The notes under the pieces were generated by a model. The model did not search any database. It had not been told where the DNA came from and saw nothing but the letters and a program-made list of their open reading frames with translations. The position numbers and the translations under genes are program-made. A stretch of DNA of 56,755 nucleotides from a virus. Positions 32,509-40,913 of the stretch are shown piece by piece; position 1 is the stretch's first letter, and each line of letters opens with the position of its first letter. The stretch covers positions 1-56,755 of IMG/VR virus record IMGVR_UViG_3300020442_002198, one strand, 5' to 3'.

Positions 32509-34282
32509 TCATTTTACTCACTAATATATCCAGTTCAGGCAAATACATATACTCTATATCACTGTTTGCCATTGTTCTAACTGCATCATCAAGTGTCTCT
32601 ACAAGTGGTTCTCCTCCTAAATTAAACGATGTGTTAAACAATATTGGAACTTTTGTTTTTTCATAAAACTTTTCTATTAAATTGTAATAGTGTTTGTTTT
32701 GTTCTTTTGTTACTGTTTGTATACGGCAAGTTCCATCTACATGAATAATGCTAGGAATCTTTTCTTCTACACCTGGCTTACAATCCATTGCATACATCAT
32801 GTGTGGTGATTCTTTCAATGTATGCATTTCAAACCAATCATGAGCATGATCGGCTAATATTGTTCCTGCAAAGGGACGAAAATATTCTCTACGTTTTACA
32901 ATGTTTACATGATCTTTTCCATTTGGGTCAGTTGGATCATATAGTATACTACGATTTCCTAATGCACGTGGTCCGTTTTCTGATCTACCTTGGAAAATAG
33001 TTACAATATTTCTATCTGTAAGTAGATTTACTACATCATCATAACTAATATTTGTTTTAAATTCTGCTTCATATTTTTCGCATACAGAAACGACATCATC
33101 TTTTGTGTAAATGTTACGAGGACCTAAATATAAACTATTACGATAGTTACGTACTTTATCATCTTCAGTTGTGTTATGATAAATTGCAAGTGCCGCTCCA
33201 ACACAAGTGCCAGCATCACTCGATATAGGTTCTACAAATAAGTTGATTTCATGCTCTTTTAGCTTATCTAAATACCAATAGTTTGCAACACAGTTAAGTC
33301 CATAACCTCCAGAAAGAACAATATTTTTATTTCCAGTTTTTTCACTTGCTTCTATTATAAGTCTTAAAACTTGTTCTTGCGTTTCTTGTTGTAATGCAAA
33401 TGCTAAATCTCTTCTATTTTCTAATTTTGTTAGGTCCTTTTCTCCTGGCACTGTATGAAAATATTCGTATGAACCTTCATTTACAAATGCACCGTTTGGA
33501 TAATTTGGAACAATAAAATTCCTATTTGCTTGTGGCCATTTTGTTTCATTTACAAATAATTTTGGAATATTTTCGTTTGGTTTTCCGTAAGGAGCAAGGC
33601 CCATAGTTTTGCCAGCTTCAATAGGTTGAAATCCACAATAATGTGTTACTGCTTCATATACTTTTACTATACCTGCACTATCATCTATACATAGATCAAA
33701 CTCTTCTTCGCCTTCTTTTTGAACGTTTTCTATCATAGCACCTGTAAATGGACCACGTCCGCCTTGATGTTTCCATAATGTTTTAAAATTTGCAGGATAG
33801 CTACAATCAAATATAGTTTCTAATTCCCAAGTCATTTCCTGATTCTCACCAAATTGCATAGGAATAAACGTACCAGCGCCATCAACTATAACTGCTGTTG
33901 CAGTCTCAAACCCACTGTTATAGAATGCACATGCGGCATGTAATTTATGATGTACATGACTTAGATCTATAACTTGAGGATGGTCATAAACCCAATCAGG
34001 ATTTCTATCAATAAGCCCTAGTTTTCTAGCTAATCCTGTATACATATCATCACCGGTGTAATCTATTCTTGAAGATTCAGCTAACGGCTGAGTGTGAGCT
34101 ATAACTAGATAATCTAATTTATCAGTATACTCTAATATTTTGACCATTCCTGCGAATGGACTACCATCATATTTTTGTCTAGATAATCTTTCTTCTTCAA
34201 CTGCAAAAACTATTTCGCCATCTTTTAATAAACAAACACAACCATTGTGTCCACGTGTAATGCCGGCAATCCACTGTGCCAT
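32501..34282 (-). CDS. NodU/CmcH-type O-carbamoyltransferase
   Basis: The 593-residue protein has an N-terminal ASKHA-type domain: GITRGHNGCVCLLKDGEIVF (7-26), VEEERLSRQK, DLSHVHHKLHAACAF with the histidines that bind metal, and VIVDGAGTF. It continues with VLSGGYGLNCVANYW and the YrdC-like C-terminal FQGRSENGPRALGNRSIL and PILFNTSFNLGGEP. The family transfers a carbamoyl group from carbamoyl phosphate, via carbamoyl-AMP, to a hydroxyl on a sugar or antibiotic. In this cluster the likely acceptor is the heptose. It abuts the oxygenase genes on both sides. Confidence 0.92.
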   Translation of the reverse strand: MAQWIAGITRGHNGCVCLLKDGEIVFAVEEERLSRQKYDGSPFAGMVKILEYTDKLDYLVIAHTQPLAESSRIDYTGDDMYTGLARKLGLIDRNPDWVYDHPQVIDLSHVHHKLHAACAFYNSGFETATAVIVDGAGTFIPMQFGENQEMTWELETIFDCSYPANFKTLWKHQGGRGPFTGAMIENVQKEGEEEFDLCIDDSAGIVKVYEAVTHYCGFQPIEAGKTMGLAPYGKPNENIPKLFVNETKWPQANRNFIVPNYPNGAFVNEGSYEYFHTVPGEKDLTKLENRRDLAFALQQETQEQVLRLIIEASEKTGNKNIVLSGGYGLNCVANYWYLDKLKEHEINLFVEPISSDAGTCVGAALAIYHNTTEDDKVRNYRNSLYLGPRNIYTKDDVVSVCEKYEAEFKTNISYDDVVNLLTDRNIVTIFQGRSENGPRALGNRSILYDPTDPNGKDHVNIVKRREYFRPFAGTILADHAHDWFEMHTLKESPHMMYAMDCKPGVEEKIPSIIHVDGTCRIQTVTKEQNKHYYNLIEKFYEKTKVPILFNTSFNLGGEPLVETLDDAVRTMANSDIEYMYLPELDILVSKMND

Positions 34283-34806
34283 TATACTTCTCCCATTTCG
34301 TAACTAAAGTCACATACTAATACTTTACGTTCATTTTTTGTTGGTGCTGTTCCATGCCAAACAGTTCCGTCCATTATAATTAAATCTCCTGCTGTAGGTG
34401 GTATATATTCGCACCCAAACTTATCATGCACTAGAAATAAATTGCCGGCTTGCGGCCAGTCTTCATTATACTCATAGGTATTTAAAAATAATACACTTGT
34501 AAACTGCAAACCTGGCTGATGTCTATGCACACCGCTGTAAGATTCTTTTTGATAGTCGATCCACCAGCATTTTTCGAACTTTATATTTTGTATAGGTAGG
34601 TTAATATGTCCTACTATGTAATCTAAATAACTTGTATCTTCAAAAGGCCATGCAAAATCATCCATATAGTACATGTTGGCACCGCCACTATCTTTGTGTG
34701 TTTGGGTATGTGTTCCATAAAGTTTTGCAAAATCTTTGTAACCTTCGTAATTACATCTAATACGCCAACCACTGTACATTTGTAAAAACCATTCATCATC
34801 CATCAT
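34282..34806 (-). CDS. Putative 2OG-Fe(II) oxygenase, copy 2 of a tandem pair
   Basis: The 174-residue protein is a paralogue of the next gene upstream. The shared order is CWWIDYQKESYSGVHRHQPG, AGNLFLVHDK, then AGDLIIMDGTVWHGTAPTKN and ERKVLVCDF. The HxH pair, the later WHGT and the Arg fit a putative 2OG-Fe(II) oxygenase family (TIGR02466-like), although the usual Asp/Glu ligand is not obvious. The start overlaps the upstream stop by four bases, and its stop overlaps the carbamoyltransferase start by one base. Substrate unknown. Confidence 0.65.
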   Translation of the reverse strand: MMDDEWFLQMYSGWRIRCNYEGYKDFAKLYGTHTQTHKDSGGANMYYMDDFAWPFEDTSYLDYIVGHINLPIQNIKFEKCWWIDYQKESYSGVHRHQPGLQFTSVLFLNTYEYNEDWPQAGNLFLVHDKFGCEYIPPTAGDLIIMDGTVWHGTAPTKNERKVLVCDFSYEMGEV

Positions 34807-35384
34807 CCTTTGAATGAACCTCCTGCATCCTGGTCAAGATTTTCTACAAATTTATATTCCCAATCCATACAAAATACTTTACGTTCGTTTATATTAGGAT
34901 ATGTACCATGTTGAATTCTTCCGTCTAATATTACTACATCACCAGCTTCTGGAGTGAAATCAATATGTTTTATTTTACTAGGTGTTGCAAATAGATGTCC
35001 TGCATTTGGTCTAGTTTCATCATGAAAATAAGGAGTTAAATTACAAATTACACTAAACCGTTGTGTTTGTTCGTGCGAGTGCATAGTACTATAGGTTCCT
35101 AGTGGATAATCGATCCACCAACTGCTTACAGGGCGTACATTTTCTATAGGCAAATTTTCTACACAACTATACACAAAATCAATAAAATGTTTTTTTGGGT
35201 CAGCGTACTCAGGATATCTATAATCTTCGTAGTAGTTCATTTTACTTCCGCCCGGTGTAGTGTGTCCGTCAACATTTAATTCAAATAAACTTAAAAATCT
35301 TTCATATTCGTTATAATGATTTTCAGCCAACATCCAATCTTGAAATATTTCATTATAGAAATGATCTGCTAAACTAAAACTCAT
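34803..35384 (-). CDS. Putative 2OG-Fe(II) oxygenase, copy 1 of a tandem pair
   Basis: The 193-residue protein shares SSWWIDYPLGTYSTMHSHEQ, AGHLFATPSK, AGDVVILDGRIQHGTYPNIN and ERKVFCMDW with its downstream paralogue. This is the same likely 2OG-Fe(II) oxygenase core, diverged mainly in the N-terminal 60 residues. HSHE offers His and possibly Glu as iron ligands. It overlaps the GT9-like gene by four bases (ATGA). Tandem copies with different N-termini suggest different substrates or a heterodimer. Confidence 0.65.
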   Translation of the reverse strand: MSFSLADHFYNEIFQDWMLAENHYNEYERFLSLFELNVDGHTTPGGSKMNYYEDYRYPEYADPKKHFIDFVYSCVENLPIENVRPVSSWWIDYPLGTYSTMHSHEQTQRFSVICNLTPYFHDETRPNAGHLFATPSKIKHIDFTPEAGDVVILDGRIQHGTYPNINERKVFCMDWEYKFVENLDQDAGGSFKG

Positions 35385-36445
35385 ATTTTTGGCTTTCCGG
35401 TATGTCCTAGTATTTGTGCTGGTTGTGCTTGTTGATTATGTACTACGCCGTGTGTTGGACACACTTCTTGTGTTTGTTGAGGAGGTTTATATGTACCTGT
35501 ATATTTTTCACTTTGGCCCAGACGTTTTTTTACGGTGTTAACAATCAGCTTGCGATCTTCGTCTGTCATCATCATTACTTCGTCATTTAACCTGTCAGGC
35601 ATGTCTTCCATTGTAAGTCTAATAGGACTGTATGTGCGTTTATCTGCACCTAAATCAATTATATCAAAGTTGTCGTTATTAGGAAAACTAACATTAACAG
35701 GATACGTAGCACCTAAAACAACTGTTGCCGTTCCACCTAGTGCTTTAACAATATGTTGTCCTACACTATCACATCCGAGAAAATGATCTGCTATTTCGAT
35801 TATGCCTGCCCAAATTCTTATATCAGGAATATTAGGTTGTGCTACAGGATATTTACTTTGTCCTTCTTCTAGTGTAATTGGAATTTCACTCATCATTATT
35901 ACTGCATATTCTTTTTTGAGAGTGTTTACTATTTCAACTAAATCATTTAGGTTAAAACTTCTACTTGTGCCATCGATTATTAAATCTCCGTTATTTTCAA
36001 CAGCTCTACCAAATGGTTGTACTACTATAACCTTATCAAATCCAGTAACGCTTTTAACTTCTTCAACTACATTATATGCTTGTGCTATTTCTGGTTTAAA
36101 TAAATGTATTGTTGGATCTTCTAGATCTCTGATTCCTTTTTTGTTTATTTCGATATCAAACGCTTGTGCAATACTGCACTTTTGATTGTAGTATTCCCAT
36201 ACTCTATAAGGTTCTGGAGATATACAATTTCTATTTTTTATTTTTTCTTCGTATAAATTTTTGTGCCAATTATCAAATGCACGTTTATGTAGTGTAGGAT
36301 GTCCTTTGTAAAAGTCCATACCTCCTTCACATACTATGATAAAATCGTCTTCAGGATTATCTTTTTCGTAGTTGATAAAAGCGGGGATGGAACTGATAAC
36401 TCTACCAGCGCCACCGTTGATAAAAAATGCGGTTGAACGTTCCAA
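35381..36445 (-). CDS. GT9/heptosyltransferase-like glycosyltransferase
   Basis: The 354-residue protein starts on TTG with AGGAG six bases upstream; the first residues are MERSTAFFINGGAGRVISSI. The C-terminal half has VIVVQPFGRAVENN and HFLGCDSVGQHIVKALGG followed by TVVLGATYPVN. This matches the GT-B donor-binding region of GT9 ADP-heptose transferases (D-S-x-x-x-H...A-L-G-x-x-T/P). It would use the ADP-heptose made by the genes downstream. Its tail (about 320-354) is Gln/Pro-rich with a CPTH motif. It is the first gene of the island, with its own promoter candidate. Confidence 0.7.
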   Translation of the reverse strand: MERSTAFFINGGAGRVISSIPAFINYEKDNPEDDFIIVCEGGMDFYKGHPTLHKRAFDNWHKNLYEEKIKNRNCISPEPYRVWEYYNQKCSIAQAFDIEINKKGIRDLEDPTIHLFKPEIAQAYNVVEEVKSVTGFDKVIVVQPFGRAVENNGDLIIDGTSRSFNLNDLVEIVNTLKKEYAVIMMSEIPITLEEGQSKYPVAQPNIPDIRIWAGIIEIADHFLGCDSVGQHIVKALGGTATVVLGATYPVNVSFPNNDNFDIIDLGADKRTYSPIRLTMEDMPDRLNDEVMMMTDEDRKLIVNTVKKRLGQSEKYTGTYKPPQQTQEVCPTHGVVHNQQAQPAQILGHTGKPKI

Positions 36446-36496
36446 AATAAACTCCTATTTGTATTATATTAACACATAATGGATTAATACGCAAGA

Positions 36497-36504
36497 TATT
36501 TATT
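36497..36504 (-). promoter_or_regulatory. Late promoter candidate of the sugar/tailoring island
   Basis: The minus strand reads AATAAATA, 51 bases before the TTG start at 36445. A TATAAT box nearer the gene lacks a good -35. This is the only gap above 100 bases upstream of the island, so its transcription probably starts here. Confidence 0.5.
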
Positions 36505-36533
36505 GAGTCTACTAGGGATTTTCAGTGAAAGTG

Positions 36534-36553
36534 AAAGGGCATTTACGCCCTTT
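36534..36553. terminator. Hairpin between the tail chaperone-like gene and the sugar island
   Basis: A 7-bp stem, AAAGGGC/GCCCTTT, with a six-base loop lies ten bases after the tail chaperone-like stop. On the plus strand it is followed by a T-run; on the minus strand no T-run follows. It may only weaken leftward read-through into the island. Confidence 0.55.
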
Positions 36554-36562
36554 ACTAGTTTT

Positions 36563-37285
36563 TTATTCGCCGCCGCCCATTAGGCTAGGGTCAGGGGCAT
36601 TATCTGTATCTGGATGCCTTGGAAACATCATCATAGCTTGCCACGGTTCATAGCCAGCTTCCTGTAATTTTTGAGGTAAATCTCTCAATAATTTTCTAAA
36701 TGTTTCATATGTTTGTCTTAAGTTTGCAGGCATATCTGGAGTCATTTTTGAATCTGTCCCTGCTAGTTGTTCATTTCTCACAAGTCTCACATGCTCCCAT
36801 GTAAGAGTTTTATCAACACCTTGAGCTTCCCAAGTTCTTACTGGCACTATAAATTCATCTTTTTCAAAATCATATTTGATATTCCATTCATCGTAAATAT
36901 CACGTGCTAAAAATTCTCCTGGTTGGTCTACGTTTGTGTAACCTTCGGGTGTTGCCCACATTGTTACATAATCTCTTTTAAAACGTCTCTCAGCATCTTC
37001 TGGGTGTCCACAATCATTTGCAATTTCGCAAAGAAACGGTTCTTTTTTACAATCTACTGTGACTCTAGTTACGTTTTCTGGCACTGGGCGTTCAAGCTCT
37101 TCTGGTTCGTACAAGCACCAGCCTGTTTCTTTTCCGTAGTCTTCACTGCTAGGATCATTATCTACTTCAAAGGTTAAATATTCCGGACCTTCATAGAAGT
37201 CTTTATCTTTTTTGCCTTGAGTGAAAGTATCACCGCCCCACTCATCCGGCACCGGAAATTCAAATTCTACTCTTATGTTTGGCAT
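36563..37285 (-). CDS. Tail assembly chaperone-like protein
   Basis: The 240-residue protein ends with HVRLVRNEQLAGTDSKMTPD, then RQTYETFRKLLRDLPQ and GYEPWQ. This is the R-x-x-RN-x-x-L-x-x-TD ... Y-x-x-(F/Y)R-x-x-LRDLP pattern of phage tail fibre assembly chaperones. Those proteins help fold or attach receptor-binding fibres. The N-terminal 150 residues are beta-rich and acidic with no family I recognise. It lies directly after the three Gly/Cys-rich adhesin-like genes, a usual position for a fibre chaperone. Confidence 0.72.
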   Translation of the reverse strand: MPNIRVEFEFPVPDEWGGDTFTQGKKDKDFYEGPEYLTFEVDNDPSSEDYGKETGWCLYEPEELERPVPENVTRVTVDCKKEPFLCEIANDCGHPEDAERRFKRDYVTMWATPEGYTNVDQPGEFLARDIYDEWNIKYDFEKDEFIVPVRTWEAQGVDKTLTWEHVRLVRNEQLAGTDSKMTPDMPANLRQTYETFRKLLRDLPQKLQEAGYEPWQAMMMFPRHPDTDNAPDPSLMGGGE

Positions 37286-37300
37286 TTTCCTATCTCCATA

Positions 37301-38137
37301 TTAATAAAAAGTTATTTTTACGATTCCTGAACCACCTTGTCCAGAACCACCTGCACAACACTTGGCCCAGTTACCGCAATAGCTACTTACTCCGCCTGTT
37401 CCTCCGCCGGCCGGCCAATTGACATAACATCCACATGCACACCATGCTTCAGTAGTTTTGACAAAATCTGTCATACCTATCATTGGTGCTTGTCCTGCAA
37501 AGCTCATTGTACGCCAACAATGACATCCGCCAAATCCTGGTCTAAATCCTGTGGTACCCATCATTCCAAAGTCTGCACCAAATATACCACATATTAGACA
37601 GTTAGCACATGTATGGTGGTGTCTTGGTCCCCAAGCATCTCCATTACACATCCAACCACCGCAACCTCCGTAAGCACAGAAGTTTGATAGGTTATATCCA
37701 TTTACATATGATCTGCAGCCCATTGTTGCTGTACATGTATGTGATTTATCGCATCTCCAAGTACCGCCCGCACATATAGTATACTGACAGCCAGGATTAG
37801 TATTTACAGTTTTAACTGCATAGTTTCCTCCTGCACCGCCAATACTAAATGAACAACAATTACAACAGGTATGTCCTGCACCACCACCGCCACCTGACCA
37901 AATCTCGAAAGTTAGCTTAGTAACATTTGACGGCACTGTCCACAAACAGCATTTGCCGTTAGCTTGTTCACAACAGTTACCAGCACTAGAACATCTGTGA
38001 CATCTTAAGCCACGTTCGTTATATATCCATTGCACTCCATACTCAACGTTTGCACCTTGTGCAAGATCATCAGTTGTAATTTCGCCACTTGGTATTTGAT
38101 CTGATTTTACTTTTTTATATGTTGCGTATACTGCCAT
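37301..38137 (-). CDS. Gly/Cys-rich adhesin-like protein, copy 3
   Basis: The 278-residue protein holds about 29 cysteines (CHRC, NCCEQANGKCC, TCCNCC, CHC, CACGC, KCC) between polyglycine loops (SGGGGGAGH, GGAGGNY, GGCGGW, PAGGGTGG, GGSGQGGSG). The order of Gly-rich motifs recalls the polyglycine-helix adhesins that tip some T4-like long tail fibres; that comparison is inference. Variation among the three copies is concentrated at about residues 195-215 and in the N-terminal 45. It is the last copy before the chaperone-like gene. Disulphides or metal binding are likely. Confidence 0.7.
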   Translation of the reverse strand: MAVYATYKKVKSDQIPSGEITTDDLAQGANVEYGVQWIYNERGLRCHRCSSAGNCCEQANGKCCLWTVPSNVTKLTFEIWSGGGGGAGHTCCNCCSFSIGGAGGNYAVKTVNTNPGCQYTICAGGTWRCDKSHTCTATMGCRSYVNGYNLSNFCAYGGCGGWMCNGDAWGPRHHHTCANCLICGIFGADFGMMGTTGFRPGFGGCHCWRTMSFAGQAPMIGMTDFVKTTEAWCACGCYVNWPAGGGTGGVSSYCGNWAKCCAGGSGQGGSGIVKITFY

Positions 38138-38149
38138 TATTAATTTTCC

Positions 38150-38989
38150 TTAAGCAAAAGTAATTTTTACTACACCTGATCCACCTTGGCCAGACCCGCC
38201 TGCACAGCATTTTGCCCAGTTACCACAGTATGTAGAGTTACCAGATGTTCCTCCTCCAGCTGGCCAATTTACATAACATCCGCATGTACACCAACTTTCA
38301 ACTACAGCAACAGTTTGCATTAGTCCTATCATAGGTGCTTGACCTGCGTGTGACCAGTCAGCACCTCTACAGTGACAACCACCAAATCCATTATATTGCC
38401 CAGTTGTTGCCATCATACCAAAATCTGCACCAAATATACCACAGATATTACAGTTAGCACAAACTTGTGAATGCCTAGGTCCCCAAGCATCACCATTACA
38501 CATGTATCCGCCACAACCACCTGTTGTACAGAAGTTTGATAGGTTATATCCGTTAATATAAGACCGACATCCCATAGTTGCTGAACATGTATGTGATTTA
38601 TCGCATCTCCAACTACCACCTGCACATATTGTATATTGGCAACCAGGCACTGTGTTAATAGTTTTTATACCGTAGTTACCACCACCGCCTCCAATTGAAA
38701 ACGAACAGCAATTACAACATGTATGGCCTGCGCCACCACCACCACCTGACCAAATTTCAAATGTTACTTTGGTTACATTCGATGGTACAGTCCATAAACA
38801 ACATTTACCATTAGCTTGCTCACAACAATTACCATTGTTAGAACATTGTCTACAACAACGGCCTCTTGGATTATATATCCATTGCACTCCTCTATGGTTC
38901 TGTGCACCGACAGTTAGTTTATCTTCAGAGATACTGTTACTAGAGAAATTATCTGCTGTTAGTTTTTTATATGAATTATAACTTGCCAT
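38150..38989 (-). CDS. Gly/Cys-rich adhesin-like protein, copy 2
   Basis: This 279-residue paralogue shares the NCCEQANGKCCLWTVPSNVT core, CDKSHTCSATMGCRS and the GGSGQGGSGVVKITFA end. Its own variable segment is TTGQYNGFGGCHCRGADWSH. Codon differences from its neighbours are scattered, so the duplication is not recent. RBS AGGAT lies upstream and the ATG follows a 10-base gap. It probably forms part of the same fibre tip, or an alternative tip. Confidence 0.7.
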   Translation of the reverse strand: MASYNSYKKLTADNFSSNSISEDKLTVGAQNHRGVQWIYNPRGRCCRQCSNNGNCCEQANGKCCLWTVPSNVTKVTFEIWSGGGGGAGHTCCNCCSFSIGGGGGNYGIKTINTVPGCQYTICAGGSWRCDKSHTCSATMGCRSYINGYNLSNFCTTGGCGGYMCNGDAWGPRHSQVCANCNICGIFGADFGMMATTGQYNGFGGCHCRGADWSHAGQAPMIGLMQTVAVVESWCTCGCYVNWPAGGGTSGNSTYCGNWAKCCAGGSGQGGSGVVKITFA

Positions 38990-38999
38990 ATTTTATCCT

Positions 39000-39839
39000 C
39001 TAAGAAAAGCTAATTTTAACAATTCCAGAACCTCCTTGACCAGATCCACCAGCACAACATTTTGCCCAGTTACCACAATAACTTGATACACCCGGCATAC
39101 CGCCTCCTGCTGGCCAGTTTACATAACATCCACATGCACACCATGCTTCTGTAGTCGCTGCAACTTGCATTTTACCAACAAACGGTGCAGCTCCGCTTCC
39201 TGATGTTTGTCCTGTACAACGGCATGTTGATGTTCCCATTTTCCACCCGTTTGTGCCGCTTATACCAAAATCTGCACCTCTGTCTGAACAGATATTACAA
39301 TTGGCACAACTATTCTGAAATGTCCTTGCGCCCCATGCATCACCATTACACATCCAACCACCACATGCACCAAACACGCAAAAGTTTGATAGATTAAATC
39401 CATTTACATAAGAACGACATCCCATAGTTGCTGAACATGTATGTGACTTTTCGCATCTCCATGAACCTCCAGCACACACAGTATATTGACAACCAGGATT
39501 AGTACTAACTGTTTTTATTCCATAATTGCCGCCGGAGCCTCCGATTGAAAACGAACAGCAATTACAACAAGTATGTCCAGGTGCGCCACCACCTCCTGAC
39601 CATATTTCAAATGTCACTCGTGTAACACCTGATGGTACAGTCCAAAGACAACATCTACCATTTGCCTGTTCACAACAGTTACCTGCTGGACTACAGTCAT
39701 GACATGCATGACCTCTTGAGTTATAAATCCATTGCACACCGTATTCATGCCCAGCACCTGGAACTAGTAGGTCCTCAGTGATTACACCCGAATCAATTTG
39801 TGCTGATGAAATCTGTTTATAACTTGAATATGTTGCCAT
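39000..39839 (-). CDS. Gly/Cys-rich adhesin-like protein, copy 1
   Basis: This 279-residue paralogue is the most diverged copy. Its variable segment (SDRGADFGISGTNGWKMGTS and CRCTGQTSGSGAAP) lacks the GIFGADFGMM-type stretch of the others, while the cysteine framework is kept. The N-terminus (MATYSSYKQISSAQIDSGVI) matches the other two in pattern and may attach to the fibre. It is the first of the three transcribed, after the small fibre genes. Confidence 0.7.
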   Translation of the reverse strand: MATYSSYKQISSAQIDSGVITEDLLVPGAGHEYGVQWIYNSRGHACHDCSPAGNCCEQANGRCCLWTVPSGVTRVTFEIWSGGGGAPGHTCCNCCSFSIGGSGGNYGIKTVSTNPGCQYTVCAGGSWRCEKSHTCSATMGCRSYVNGFNLSNFCVFGACGGWMCNGDAWGARTFQNSCANCNICSDRGADFGISGTNGWKMGTSTCRCTGQTSGSGAAPFVGKMQVAATTEAWCACGCYVNWPAGGGMPGVSSYCGNWAKCCAGGSGQGGSGIVKISFS

Positions 39840-39851
39840 TCATTTTTATCC

Positions 39852-40568
39852 TTAGATTGTAAAGATTCTCCAACCATATGTTGAGTTGTAGTAGCACAAT
39901 TCAAAAGCAGCACCTTCTGTGCTTACAGTTAAGTTTGCATTATCACCTTGAATCGGTTGTCCGTTTCTGCCAACAGTAAGATTGTTTGAATCAAAAGTTT
40001 TTGCTACATCAAAAAATCTCACTCTCATTCCTTTTGCAGGTGAACTTGGAAGTGTAACTGTATATGCACCTGATGCTGTATTACACCAGTTACATTCAAA
40101 TGCCGCTGTTGTTCTTGCACCAGTTACATCAACATCTCTAAATCCGCATCCAATCCAAGTTGTTCCATTATAAAATTCTAAAATATTTAAATCTGTGTTA
40201 TATCTAGTATAACCAGCTGTAGGAGATCCTGTCCTTTCAGCTGTTGTACCAAAAGGTACAAGCATATATTGATCTTGTGCAGAAAATTTTAACGTACTTG
40301 TTGGAGTTACGTTTAATCCTGCACTATGCACTTGTCCAGCTGCTCCTATTCCACCAGCAGTGGTAATAGCGCCTGTTGTTTTGCTTGAACTTGCTGTTGC
40401 ATTAGTGCTTTCCATTGGAGCATCTGTAAAAACATGTCCTGTTCCATTTGGATCTATTACAACATTCTGATTGGTCGTTACAGTAATCAAACTGTTATCG
40501 ACGACACTCAAACTTGAAATTGAACTTCCTACGTTACCTGTCAGTCCGTTTGTTACTCTACGTCCCAT
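39852..40568 (-). CDS. Tail fibre-type structural protein
   Basis: The 238-residue protein (MGRRVTNGLTGNVGSSISSL) has a fibre-like middle (VIDPNGTGHVFTDAPME, TAGYTRYNTDLNILEFYNGT, TWIGCG) and a beta-rich C-terminus (RFFDVAKTFDSNNLTVGRNG, GDNANLTV). Such C-terminal modules occur at the ends of marine-phage fibres. It is followed by the Gly/Cys-rich triplet and may be the shaft or adaptor they bind. No enzymatic motif is present. Confidence 0.7.
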   Translation of the reverse strand: MGRRVTNGLTGNVGSSISSLSVVDNSLITVTTNQNVVIDPNGTGHVFTDAPMESTNATASSSKTTGAITTAGGIGAAGQVHSAGLNVTPTSTLKFSAQDQYMLVPFGTTAERTGSPTAGYTRYNTDLNILEFYNGTTWIGCGFRDVDVTGARTTAAFECNWCNTASGAYTVTLPSSPAKGMRVRFFDVAKTFDSNNLTVGRNGQPIQGDNANLTVSTEGAAFELCYYNSTYGWRIFTI

Positions 40569-40577
40569 AATTACTCC

Positions 40578-40898
40578 TTAAACAGTCGCTGTTTCTATGC
40601 CATATACAACGGCTGATACATCTGTACTATCTGCTCTTACAACTAAAATTTTAGATGCATCCATTACAATACCAGTACGTTCTAGCACACCGTTTGCAAG
40701 TATATCAGCATCGTATTCAATGTATTCTGCATTTAATGGCGTACCTGCCGCCGCTACTGCTACTCTTACACTTCTTGTACCTGCACTCCTGTTACACAGT
40801 GATACAGTCACTACCGAAAATGTATCTGCTGGAACGGTGTACACGCTAGTATTTGTTGCTGCTGCAAGATCAGCTACTCCTAGTCTTCCTGTTGCCAT
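40578..40898 (-). CDS. Small virion protein, beta-rich
   Basis: The 106-residue protein (MATGRLGVADLAAATNTSVY) is predicted all-beta and resembles the 109-residue gene product at 54056-54385 in order of motifs (SLCNRSAGTRSVRVAVA versus SLTNLTDSFVYVSVLID; ANGVLERTG versus PANTSLRAV). I associate this type with virion decoration or fibre-connector proteins of cyanophages; that role is inference. A GGAAGGA site precedes the ATG. Confidence 0.65.
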   Translation of the reverse strand: MATGRLGVADLAAATNTSVYTVPADTFSVVTVSLCNRSAGTRSVRVAVAAAGTPLNAEYIEYDADILANGVLERTGIVMDASKILVVRADSTDVSAVVYGIETATV

Positions 40899-40913
40899 TT
40901 TATAATTCCTTCC

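Larger units (their letters stand above)
37301..39839 (-). repeat. Tandem triplication of a Gly/Cys-rich gene
   Basis: Three about 840-base units lie head to tail with gaps of 10-12 bases. Long stretches match at the DNA level, for instance around the NGYNLSNFC-encoding region, whereas the 5' ends and one internal segment differ. Confidence 0.85.

Noticed and set aside
36446-36480. Sigma-70 promoter for the sugar island
   Set aside because: A TATAAT-like box exists but no acceptable -35 at 16-18 bases; the AATAAATA late box is a better candidate.
37301-39839. Metallothionein or bacteriocin precursors
   Set aside because: The Gly-rich loops, conserved long N-terminal attachment part and position among fibre genes fit adhesins better; size is far too large.
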